Positions 1-8,500 of a DNA stretch of 46,006 nucleotides are shown here, piece by piece. The first letter of the stretch is position 1; every line of letters begins with the position of its first letter. This DNA comes from an uncultured Clostridia bacterium (GTDB lineage Bacteria > Bacillota > Clostridia > Lachnospirales > Lachnospiraceae): NCBI GenBank assembly GCA_947385955.1, contig CANDNA010000026.1:1-46006 (forward strand), written 5' to 3'. Under the pieces are notes generated by a model, which saw only the letters and a program-made list of their open reading frames with translations, searched no databases and was not told the origin of the DNA. The position numbers were made by a program, and so were the translations under genes.

Positions 1-1824
1 CGTACTGATCCCGCCGGTCTGTAAATTCACCTCATTGAAAAAATCGCCGTAACTGTAATGTCTTGTATTCATCAGTCCCAGCACCGCCTTATAGACAGCC
101 AGATAAGGGAACCAGGGCTGCGGAATATTGCTCACATCAAATAACAGACGCACATAACCGATCCCGTTTGTAAAAATATCATGATGCAAAATGACAGTAC
201 CGTCACATACCTCCTCCCGGTTATGATAGGCTTCTGCCTTCTGTGTCATATCTTCCCGGCGCAGCAGGGGGATGGTCTCCACGGCTTCCCTGGAATCCGG
301 TGTTTCCTGATATGCCTCCAGTTCTCTGGTTTCCCTGACAAGAGCTTCCAGCTCTTCTCTGCTCATGGAAGCCTTCAGCGCTGCCAGTCTCTCTTTCTGC
401 TCTTTTTCTTCTCTGGCCGCCAGATTTCTCACCGGCTCCACCATCACCACCGACCTGTGGGTATTGTCCAGCAGATACCTGGCAATCAGCCCTTCAAAAT
501 AGTCTGTCCCGGCCTTTTCTTTCATATCGGAAAAGGTCTGCGCTGCCTCTACATGAAGAAAAGGCGCCCGCTCATCATACAGCCAGCTGTCCAGTGCCTG
601 CAGGCCGTACATCAGTCCCTTTGGATAAGAGCCAAAGTCCGCTTCCCTGTACTTAAATTCATAATAATTAATGGCTGCCCGCAGCGCTTTTTTGTCAATA
701 CCGTCCCTGCACAGCCCCTCCAGCGTACTGCGGATCAGGGACAGAAACGCTTCCTTCCTGGAAATATCCGTATGCCTGGATACAATGCTGAAATAAGGCT
801 GTTTGATACCGTTTTCATATATGCTGTAAATTTCCCTGCCAATGCCTGCATCCGTCAGCGCCTGCTTTATCGGCGCTCCCGGTGCGGAGCAGAGCACATA
901 ATCCAGTATCTGAAACGCCACATACAGTTCCCGGTCCAGACTGCTGCCAATCACCGTGTTGTATGCCAGATACCCATTGTCCTTCAACGGCTCGCTGTCG
1001 GTTATGGGGTATTGCTTTTTTACTTCCACAGGCGTTTTGAAATGCTCCTGGTCCCGGATCCCGGAATCCACGGAAATGGCATCAAAATGAGACAGATAGG
1101 CCCGGTCTATAAAATCCAGCCGCTCTGCCATATCCATATTGCCGTACAGATAAATATAGCTGTTGGAAGGATGGTAATATCTGCTGTGGAACGCCAGAAA
1201 ATCTTCATAGGTCAGATCGGGAATGCAGGCCGGGTCACCGCCGGATTCCACGCCGTATGGCGTGTCCGGAAACAGGGAGTTAAACACTTCCCGGTCCAGC
1301 ACATCATCGGGAGAAGAAAAGGCGCCCTTCATCTCATTGTATACCACTCCGTTGATTTTCAGCTCCTGCGCTTCATCCTCCAGTTCATAATGCCAGCCCT
1401 CCTGCCTGAAAATCTTCTCTTCCCGGCTGATATTGGGATAAAAAACAGCATCCAGATAGACATGCATCAGATTCTTAAAATCCTGATCGTTGCAGCTTGC
1501 CACCGGATACACCGTTTTATCCGGATAGGTCATGGCATTGAGAAAGGTATTCAGAGATCCCTGGGCCAGCTCAATAAACGGATCCTTTACCGGAAAGCTG
1601 CGGGAACCGCACAACACGGAATGTTCCAGAATATGCGCCACTCCCGTACTGTCTTTGGGAGGCGTGCGGAATCCGATGTAAAATACCTTATTGTCATCCT
1701 CATTGGACAACAGCGCCACTCTGGCCCCTGTCTTTTTATGCCGGAGCAGAAAGCTCTCCGAAGCCAGCTCTTCGATCCTGTGTGTCTCTATCACTTCATA
1801 TGCCGTACATGATTTGATGTCCAT
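1..1824 (-). CDS. M16C metalloprotease (presequence protease/insulinase family), N-terminal part
   Basis: Partial gene: the frame is open for 608 codons and runs off the left edge of the window. The protein carries the inverted zinc motif HILEH (H64, E67, H68) inside the family signature around HSVLCGS. That context, together with the later segments GVVYNEMKGAFS and TPYGVESGGDP, fits the M16C branch (PreP, about 970 residues), a clam-shell zinc protease that degrades peptides inside its chamber. No signal peptide is seen, so it is probably cytoplasmic. The ATG at 1824 was chosen because GGAGG lies just upstream (about 1830-1835). At the window edge the frame reads NLQTGGIS, a conserved stretch of the C-terminal half. 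The family is clear; the physiological substrate is not. Confidence 0.92.
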   Translation of the reverse strand, partial: MDIKSCTAYEVIETHRIEELASESFLLRHKKTGARVALLSNEDDNKVFYIGFRTPPKDSTGVAHILEHSVLCGSRSFPVKDPFIELAQGSLNTFLNAMTYPDKTVYPVASCNDQDFKNLMHVYLDAVFYPNISREEKIFRQEGWHYELEDEAQELKINGVVYNEMKGAFSSPDDVLDREVFNSLFPDTPYGVESGGDPACIPDLTYEDFLAFHSRYYHPSNSYIYLYGNMDMAERLDFIDRAYLSHFDAISVDSGIRDQEHFKTPVEVKKQYPITDSEPLKDNGYLAYNTVIGSSLDRELYVAFQILDYVLCSAPGAPIKQALTDAGIGREIYSIYENGIKQPYFSIVSRHTDISRKEAFLSLIRSTLEGLCRDGIDKKALRAAINYYEFKYREADFGSYPKGLMYGLQALDSWLYDERAPFLHVEAAQTFSDMKEKAGTDYFEGLIARYLLDNTHRSVVMVEPVRNLAAREEKEQKERLAALKASMSREELEALVRETRELEAYQETPDSREAVETIPLLRREDMTQKAEAYHNREEVCDGTVILHHDIFTNGIGYVRLLFDVSNIPQPWFPYLAVYKAVLGLMNTRHYSYGDFFNEVNLQTGGIST

Positions 1825-1904
1825 ATATGCCTCCGTATCCGCCGCCCCGCGTACAGTATATAAAAAGCCATATGCGGAACATCGCCTGTTATTGTTTGTT
1901 TTTT

Positions 1905-1933
1905 AGTATAACACTTCACCGGAAAATTATAAA
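1905..1933 (-). promoter_or_regulatory. Candidate promoter of the M16C protease gene
   Basis: On the minus strand TTTATA (1928-1933) and TATACT (1905-1910) are separated by 17 bp, about 80 bp before the M16C start. The -35 is weak and the call is by eye. Confidence 0.4.
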
Positions 1934-1974
1934 GAAGATTCTGAGGGAGATGCGGGAAACACACAGGGAATAGT

Positions 1975-2207
1975 ATTCTGAAAGGGATGGCATCTGCCGC
2001 TTCTGCTTCAGACTACGGGAATAAGATATTCTAACTGTTGTGGCATATATTGGGAAAAGCATGCAACCGAACTCTATGTGCCATCCAGGCACAAAGAGTT
2101 CTTTTCCGGGCATCCATGCCCGGAAATTGCATAGCCAGACACAACAGTAAGAATATCTAATCCCCTCCGTAGGCGCAGGAAGCAGCAGATACCATCCCTT
2201 TCAGAAT
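1975..2207 (-). repeat. Structured palindromic element, copy A
   Basis: About 233 bp with imperfect terminal inverted repeats of roughly 80 bp: ATTCTGAAAGGGATGG begins the sequence on both strands, and GATATTC..ACTGTTGTG follows inside each arm. The centre holds two compact hairpins, at 2070-2100 (13-bp arms, one mismatch, 5-nt loop) and 2103-2126 (arms of about 10 bp). The reverse complement aligns along its length with copy B (4220-4450), and the first hairpin shows paired base changes between copies. It fills most of the 485-bp space between the M16C gene and the AT-rich cassette. It codes for nothing convincing; a 65-codon frame at 1916-2113 follows from the palindrome. It could be a MITE-like element or a structured RNA. 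Confidence 0.75.
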
Positions 2208-2309
2208 CATATCTTTATGGCAAGACGTTTCTTTAACCATTTCTAACCAATAGTTCCAGAACAATTTAGAAACTTGGGATAAAAATGAGCATTCTATTAT
2301 TCTATTTGA

Positions 2310-3437
2310 TTAATATTTGTTTTTTATTGGCTTCCATCTTTTCTCTGGTTTAAAGAGACTAAATATGAAAATTATTTTCCAAAAAATAAATATAAATGGA
2401 AAAATGAAAACATATCTGATATTTTTACCAATTTCATATCGTATAAATATCAAATTAATAATAAAACTCCACAAATATAATGATATCATAATAAATAAAT
2501 ATATTTTGGGATTGATTAGCGAAATGGTTGCTAAACAAAAAACAGCCATGTTTATATATCCTATCAAAAGAAATATTCTTGCAACTCCTATTAACCTTTT
2601 ATCCAACATATATGAATGATACTTTTTTATAATTAATATTTGTCCTGAAAGCCATCGCCTTTGTTGAATCCACAAATCCGAAAACTTATATGGATGTTTT
2701 GTTTTCACTTTCATTTCATGACAATAATAAATTTTATATCCTTTCAGTAACGCATCAAAAGAAAAGCCAATATCTTCAACCAGCGTTTTTCTATCCCATT
2801 TCACTTGTTTAAGTACATCTGGAGATATTAATACTCCTTTTCCACAAATAATTACTGATCTTTCTAATTTATTTTGATAAAACATAAAATTATTTATTAT
2901 TTGCTGAAAAAAAGTCATAAAATATGATACTGTACTTCTTTTATATTGTATATTACAGATTTGACCTTGTACAATTTTATATCCATTTTCAAAATTATTA
3001 TGAGCAAATATAAAAAATTTTTCATCAAAAATCGTATCTGCATCAGATATACATAAATAATTATAATCACATATCTTTTCTTTATAATTACTACAAAAAG
3101 ATTTTAATAATGAACCTTTCGTATTTTCTTTATTATCAATACTATATATTTTTACTTCTCTTGACCTAGCAATTTCAATTGTTTTATCTGTACATCTATC
3201 ATTTAATAAAATAATATCAATAAAATTTTGTGGATAATCTGCTTTTCTAATGGAATCAATAGCATCCAATATTTGAATTTCTTCATTATGCACTGGAATA
3301 ATAACTAAAAATTTCGTATTAACATGACTTTCGTATTTTTTATTGTACTGATAATCATGCAAACATTTAGAAATTTTCAAAGAAAATAATATCAAAATCG
3401 CTTCACTTATTATAAATAACATTAAAATATATATCAA
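2310..3437 (-). CDS. Membrane-bound GT2 glycosyltransferase, processive type
   Basis: The 375-residue protein has one N-terminal membrane helix, a cytoplasmic GT-A domain and a cluster of C-terminal membrane helices. Visible GT2 motifs are IPVHNE, NDRCTD, the metal-binding DAD in ISDADT, the catalytic-base segment VEDIGFS and the acceptor-site QQRRW. The D,D,D,QxxRW set is typical of processive enzymes such as cellulose, hyaluronan or poly-GlcNAc synthases. It should move sugar from a nucleotide-sugar to a polysaccharide or lipid at the cytoplasmic membrane; the sugar cannot be told. A TTG at 3437 after AGGTGA is the likely start, with ATG 3422 as alternative. It lies 15 bp after the small membrane-protein gene, as one operon. 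Base use is far more AT-rich than the flanks, which suggests acquisition by transfer. Confidence 0.85.
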   Translation of the reverse strand: MIYILMLFIISEAILILFSLKISKCLHDYQYNKKYESHVNTKFLVIIPVHNEEIQILDAIDSIRKADYPQNFIDIILLNDRCTDKTIEIARSREVKIYSIDNKENTKGSLLKSFCSNYKEKICDYNYLCISDADTIFDEKFFIFAHNNFENGYKIVQGQICNIQYKRSTVSYFMTFFQQIINNFMFYQNKLERSVIICGKGVLISPDVLKQVKWDRKTLVEDIGFSFDALLKGYKIYYCHEMKVKTKHPYKFSDLWIQQRRWLSGQILIIKKYHSYMLDKRLIGVARIFLLIGYINMAVFCLATISLINPKIYLFIMISLYLWSFIINLIFIRYEIGKNIRYVFIFPFIFIFWKIIFIFSLFKPEKRWKPIKNKY

Positions 3438-3452
3438 TTTTTATCACCTATA

Positions 3453-3998
3453 CTATATTTTATTTTGAGTATGAAGTAAATTTTCACATTCAATATATAC
3501 TTCACTTAATTTCTGATAAGTTTCGTTTAACATGTCAGAATTATTTAGACTATTATTTGAAAGCTTTAAATTACTATATAAAATACTGTCTTCCATTTTT
3601 ATACAACATTCAGAAAATAAATCAACAAATTTTTGCAATGGAAATAATAAATTTATACCATCGCATAACGCCGCAAAAACTAATAAAGCATTTGAAAATT
3701 TTGATTTATCAACCAGACTATATATAATAAAAAAAGTTGTTAAAACTCCTAATATTCTTAATCCATAAGATAAAAATGTAAAAAAATATAATATTCTCCT
3801 GTAGGCTGCTGTTTTATCTAAGAAAAACCAATACTGTTCATACTTTAATACCTCTATATCTCCCCAATAGTTTATTAATCTTTTTTTCAATGGCCTAAAT
3901 GGCATGGAAATAAAAAGCAATAAAATACCAATCAAAAAAACGCCTAAAAATAGTATTACATAAAATAGCATATTTCCATCAACTGAAGTACGGCTCAT
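3453..3998 (-). CDS. Small membrane protein, possibly SLATT-like
   Basis: The protein has 181 residues: an N-terminal hydrophobic helix (about 10-32), a basic segment, then two adjacent hydrophobic helices (about 70-92 and 99-118) and a polar helical C-terminus. Two close helices followed by a cytoplasmic helical tail, with an aromatic and basic lead-in (YWFFLDKTAAYRR), resembles the SLATT family of predicted two-helix effectors. That resemblance is by eye and weak. The gene is first in a two-gene AT-rich operon with the GT2 enzyme 15 bp downstream, so it may instead be a partner or regulator of that synthase. AGGAG lies about 9 nt before ATG 3998. Confidence 0.6.
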   Translation of the reverse strand: MSRTSVDGNMLFYVILFLGVFLIGILLLFISMPFRPLKKRLINYWGDIEVLKYEQYWFFLDKTAAYRRILYFFTFLSYGLRILGVLTTFFIIYSLVDKSKFSNALLVFAALCDGINLLFPLQKFVDLFSECCIKMEDSILYSNLKLSNNSLNNSDMLNETYQKLSEVYIECENLLHTQNKI

Positions 3999-4035
3999 AA
4001 AAAGTAACTCCTTAATATTATTAGATATTTTTTAT

Positions 4036-4044
4036 ATTATAGCA
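4036..4044 (-). promoter_or_regulatory. Extended -10 promoter of the AT-rich operon
   Basis: On the minus strand the sequence reads TGCTATAAT, a perfect extended -10, 38 bp before the start of the 181-aa gene. There is no good -35, as expected for this promoter type. Confidence 0.65.
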
Positions 4045-4105
4045 TAAACCATACATAGATTGCATTGCCATTAATAGCACCAACACTGACGTATTCTGTC
4101 TCGGT

Positions 4106-4276
4106 TTACTGGAACTCTTTGAATTCCAGTAAAATACATACAATTAGTACAGCAATCAAAGTGTACACCAACATTCCAATAGCATAAAAAGAAATCGCAA
4201 AAATCTGCAATGTCGATATACTTCTGGCAGGGATAAATATTCCTGCACCTGCTCCTACGAAAGGTATTAGACATTC
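4106..4276 (-). pseudogene. C-terminal remnant of a polytopic membrane protein
   Basis: An open minus-strand frame of 56 codons without a start codon reads as the end of a membrane protein: a Gly/Ala-rich turn (VGAGAGIF), a long hydrophobic stretch (about 30 residues, including FYAIGMLVYTLIAVLIV) and a short charged tail ending in EFKEFQ. Its upstream part overlaps the outer arm of structured element B, and a stop codon lies directly upstream at 4277-4279. The simplest reading is that the 5' part was lost when element B or the AT-rich cassette arrived. The original family is not recognised. Confidence 0.4.
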
Positions 4277-4450
4277 TTACTGTTATCATACCCCAGTAAT
4301 TTCCGAGCATGAAAACCCGAAAAAGGACTCTATGCGCCCGGACGGCGCATAGAGTCCGGTTGCACGCTTACCAGAACTTATGCCACAACACTCAGAAAAT
4401 CTTATACCTGTAATCCTGCATAGGCACAGAAATATCCATCCTTGTCGGAG
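4220..4450 (+). repeat. Structured palindromic element, copy B
   Basis: About 231 bp, aligned with the reverse complement of copy A. Shared landmarks in order are CTACG..GG.ATTAGA.ATTCTTACTGTT, AATTTCCG.GCATG, ACTCT.TG.GCC with its partner strand, CGGTTGCA.GCTT, and ATGCCACAACA. The central hairpin (4325-4357) is a perfect 14-bp stem with loop CGGAC. Against copy A it has paired changes (AA/TT to GG/CC at the base, T-A to C-G near the loop) and repairs the one mismatch. The outer arms also pair with each other imperfectly. It faces copy A in opposite orientation across the AT-rich cassette, and no coding function is seen. Confidence 0.75.
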
Positions 4451-4501
4451 AGTCGCCATTATCATAGCTTTCTAATATCCATCTTCCCGCTTCTGGAAAA
4501 T

Positions 4502-4530
4502 TTGACAAAAAACCTCATTTTGTGTATCTT
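4502..4530 (+). promoter_or_regulatory. Promoter of the EamA transporter gene
   Basis: A perfect TTGACA (4502-4507) and TATCTT (4525-4530) are separated by 17 bp, 46 bp before the start codon. Confidence 0.7.
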
Positions 4531-4576
4531 TTTGTAAGCTGATAAAATCCACCCCGTCAACAGAGAGGAGCCCAAT

Positions 4577-5485
4577 ATGAAACAACAAAAAAACCTCAAA
4601 CGAACAGGAATCCTGATCACTCTGGCAGGCGGCTGTCTGTGGGGACTGTCCGGAGCCTGCGGGCAGTTTTTGTTTACGGCAAAAAATGCCTGCTCCGACT
4701 GGCTGGTGCCCATCCGTCTGGTTCTGGCAGGCTTTTTACTGACAGCATGGTATCTGCTGCGCAGGCCCGCACTGACCCGGCAGATCTGGAGCAACCGGAA
4801 AAGTGCCTTTACGCTGCTTTGTTATGGCATACTGGGTATGATGCTCTGTCAGTATTCCTATTTTAAGGCAATCGAATATTCCAATGCCGGAACGGCAACC
4901 GTACTGCAGTACCTTTCTCCTGTGCTGATTATGCTCGTTATGTGCCTCCGGGAAAGACGTCTGCCCGGCATCGTCGATGTGGCTGCCGTACTCCTGGCCC
5001 TCTCGGGCATTTATCTTCTGGCAACCCACGGACAGTCCGGCCAGCTGGCAGTGTCCGGTCAGGCTCTGTTCTGGGGACTGTTTTCCGCCGTCACTGTGGT
5101 ACTTTACAATATGATTCCGGAAGGGCTGATGAAAACCTATCCCACCCCGTTTCTGCTGGGATGGGCCATGCTGATTGGCGGTACTGTCCTGTGCTTTCTG
5201 CGCAGACCCTGGCAGTACCATCCGGTCATGGACAGGGAAACGCTTCTGTTTCTTGCCATCATTATCCTGTTTGGCACCATCCTTTCCTTTTCCCTGTATA
5301 TGCAGGGAGTCAAACTGATCGGGCCGGAAAAAGCCAGCCTGTATGCCTGCGTTGAGCCGGTAGCCGCCACCCTGTTTTCTGCATTCTGGCTGCATGCGTC
5401 TTTTCTCTGGATCGATATCCTGGGATTTGCCTGCATCGTATCCACCCTATTTCTGATTACACTGTGGGGAAACCGGAAACAATAA
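4577..5485 (+). CDS. EamA-family (DMT superfamily) metabolite transporter
   Basis: The protein has 302 residues, the usual length for a ten-helix drug/metabolite transporter with two EamA repeats. The first repeat begins with the typical GGCLWGLSGA segment. The second starts near residue 155 (GQALFWGLFSAVTVVLYN) and ends with GPEKASLYACVEPVAA, the signature near the end of the second repeat. Members export amino acids, purines or other small metabolites; the substrate here cannot be inferred. GAGAGGAG precedes the ATG. It is a single-gene unit with its own promoter and is convergent with the DUF4132 gene. Its base composition matches the main chromosome, unlike the AT-rich genes just upstream. 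Confidence 0.9.
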   Translation: MKQQKNLKRTGILITLAGGCLWGLSGACGQFLFTAKNACSDWLVPIRLVLAGFLLTAWYLLRRPALTRQIWSNRKSAFTLLCYGILGMMLCQYSYFKAIEYSNAGTATVLQYLSPVLIMLVMCLRERRLPGIVDVAAVLLALSGIYLLATHGQSGQLAVSGQALFWGLFSAVTVVLYNMIPEGLMKTYPTPFLLGWAMLIGGTVLCFLRRPWQYHPVMDRETLLFLAIIILFGTILSFSLYMQGVKLIGPEKASLYACVEPVAATLFSAFWLHASFLWIDILGFACIVSTLFLITLWGNRKQ

Positions 5486-5497
5486 GTCCTGTCCTTT

Positions 5498-5582
5498 AAA
5501 GGAGGCAGTCATGGAAATTCTGTGCGGTGCTGTCACCATAGTATCCCCACAGCCGTCATTACCTGCAGCACAACTTCGCTGA
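5498..5582 (+). other. Strong ribosome site with a 23-codon frame
   Basis: A textbook AAAGGAGG (5498-5505) sits 5 nt before an ATG at 5511, opening a frame of only 23 codons ending at TGA 5580-5582. It lies just after the EamA gene and runs antisense to the 3' end of the DUF4132 gene. It may be a tiny peptide gene, or the surviving start of a gene replaced when the DUF4132 locus arrived. The peptide has no recognisable motif. Confidence 0.25.
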
Positions 5583-8500
5583 AATATCGGGGACTCACCT
5601 TCGAAAGGGGACATGCAGGAGCTTTCTGAAGCGCCGTTTCGTCCACAGCCTCCTCTGAAAACCGGTAAAAACACAGCTCGGATAGCATTACCTCTCCCTC
5701 TTCGTATTCCCAGCCTGCCGCACAGCCGGAAACGGTAAGTTCTGCGGCCCTGGTTTTGTCATTGCGAAAAAACCGGGTATAAACCCCCGCGCCCAGGGCA
5801 GTCTCCTGTATCCACCCCTCTGCCAGAAGCCTCTCTGACAGTACCCTGCCATTTTTCCTTGTTCCGTAAAACCGGGTAAACGCCGTTTTCTCCTTGTCCT
5901 CTTCTGCTGGCCGGTACACAGGACGCTCCAACTGAGGGAAAGGCTGTATCACCTCATAATCGGAAAGCTGCTCCTTCCAGGCGGCGAGCTCCTCATCCGC
6001 CAGTTCCAGAGGATGTACCAGCCCTATCATCCCGGCTTCCGGAAGTGTACATTCCTCCCCGTTTGCCGTATTAAAACTGCCGTCCTCCATATAACGGAAT
6101 GTCCTCTGTAAACTGTTATCCTGATAAACACCCCAGATCAGTTCCGTTGCAAACAGACGCATTATGGGATTTTTCACAAACAACGCCTGCCATTTCTCCA
6201 CCTGCCAGAATCTGACTTCCACAAATGCCTGTTCCAGACGCTTCTTCTGATCTGCCACCACTGTCTTTACCTGCTGCTTCATCTGTTTCAAAGCACTGAC
6301 AGCCCGCTCCGGATCGTCCCGCTTTCCAGGGACAGATGGGCCCAGATCCGGTACCAGACGATCTCTCAGCTCTTCCTGATCAATCCCCAGCCTGGCTGCC
6401 ATACCCGCAAACACCTCTGCTGCCGCATGTTTCACCTGACGGAATCCGGACTTTCGGGACATCTGTTCTATGTAAAACAGGGCATCCTGACTGCCGTTTT
6501 CAGCCAGGGCATGTACAGCCTCCATCGCCACCGTACCTCTGGACTGACCTGCCCAGATATCAATCTGGCGATACAAAACAGAAGCGCTTTTCTCACCTCC
6601 ATGAATGGAAAAGGCATAGAGTATCCACCTTTTTTTCGCTTCCGCCCCCATCTCCAACCAGCCTTCATATACGGCATACATATAATCAGCAAGCATATCC
6701 TGAGCCAGGAACCGGGCCAGTCCGGCTGCCGTTTCCTTTATCCCCGGCGTATCCATCTGTGCATAAGCAGCCAGCAGAGAAAGCATGTAGTCCGGCGATA
6801 CCGTCATGCCGTTTTTCCATCTCACCTCCGGAAGCGCCAGATTTTTCACCCATTCCACTTTCCGCGCAGCCGCGCCCCGTAAAATCCCTGCGGCAATCCG
6901 TTCCGTTTCCCTTCCGGGCTGCCACGAACCGTCCTGTGAACCTGCCGTTCCTGCATCCGTTTCCTTTTTCAGCGCTCCTGCCACTTCCTCCATCAGTCTG
7001 GCCAGCTTTGCATTTTTCTCTTTTTCCAGTGCTTCCCTGAGCCAGGAAAGATAACAGGGTTCTTCCCATGTTTCCAATACCAGCACTGCCAATTCCCGTT
7101 CTCTTACTTTTTTTGATGCCAGAAGTGACAAGATTTCCCCTTCCCACTCTCTGTGGCTTTCGCAAAGAAAAAGCAACAGCTCCCTTACCTGTTTGACCGG
7201 ATTTCCCGCGCAGGAAAAAAGGAGCGCTCTGTATGACCCGTCAATCCGGGCAAATATGTGCAGACACAGGCAGCAGGCTTCCGTACTTCCCCTCTCCATC
7301 GCCTCTTTCAGCCCCGCTTCCCAGGCTTCCCCGTTTTGGCCTTTGAGCTTTTCCTCAACTACCTGTATACATCGTTCCAAAAATGCCGCCTTTTCTTCCT
7401 GATCTTTCAGTCCATCCCACATACCGCTCAGCCCTTCCGCCATCAGTCCAACCGGTACCCCTTCCTCCTCCAGGACGCATATCATTGCTCTGACCTGTTC
7501 CTGGTCTGTCAGCAAAGACTCCTCTTTGGGTACCCGTCTGCCGGGCTTTTCCTGGTCAGAAAGACGGTAATACTTAAAATAACCGCTTTCTTTTCGCATA
7601 ATTTCCAGAACCACGGCCCTGCGGTACATGGAAACTGCCCCGATTTCCTTCAACTTTTCTATTTTAAGGCAAATCTGTTCCCGAAAAACATCAAAAGATT
7701 TCCACTTTGACATGCAGGGCTCCAATACCTCCAGCGGATTCGTCCCCATCAAATATCCGGCAGCTTCCTCCTGCCACAGATAAGCATTTTCTCTGGCAAG
7801 CTCTCCGGCAAGTTTCGCACAAAGCACCTCTTTGCAGGATACCTGCAGCTCCTGATACAAAACCGGATTGATCGTCCGTACCCGCTTTAACAGCTCACAG
7901 TAATCTTCCGACTCCAGATTTTCTCCTGCCGCTCTGACAGTCTCCGGCTCTCCGGCAATAACACGATTGATCCCGCCTTCATATTGTTCTTTCATGCACC
8001 AGATCAGATACGCCCCATCCGGAGCAGGCAGCATCTTCTCAATCTCCGCCATCTGTTCATCAAACCGCTCCGGTTCCGTGACCTCCATGCAGATTTTCAG
8101 CACCGTACTCTCCGGCCCCCTGTACCCGGCATCCACAGCCGACACAATCCGCAGCAACAGTTCCAGACGCACCGAATGTCGGATGGTCAGAAATGCACAT
8201 ATGCCAATCATTACTCCCAGCATCCGGTTCATCCCGCCTTTGCTCAAAACAGACAAAAGGCGCCGGGGAAAGGGCGTACCCCGGTCTGCAGTCCTGAGCC
8301 AGGAAAGCAGTTCCCCCTCCTCTGCATTCGGAAGCCGGATGGCAGCAAATACAGCGTCAGTCAGTCTTTTTTCCAGATATCTGACCATCTCCGGAGCAGC
8401 TTCCGGCGGCATATGATGCAGATATACAGCAGACAGAAACATTCTGTTCTCCGCCCCTTTTTCTGCAGTCAATTCTCTGCCAAAGTCATAACACATCCCT

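Noticed and set aside
181-1812. A 543-codon plus-strand frame
   Set aside because: It is antisense to the M16C protease, which has a clear zinc motif and ribosome site; the predicted product has no family features.
2070-2126. GGA in the loops of the element hairpins as CsrA sites
   Set aside because: The loop core recurs in copy B, but the flanking consensus is poor and no CsrA link is visible; two loops are not enough.
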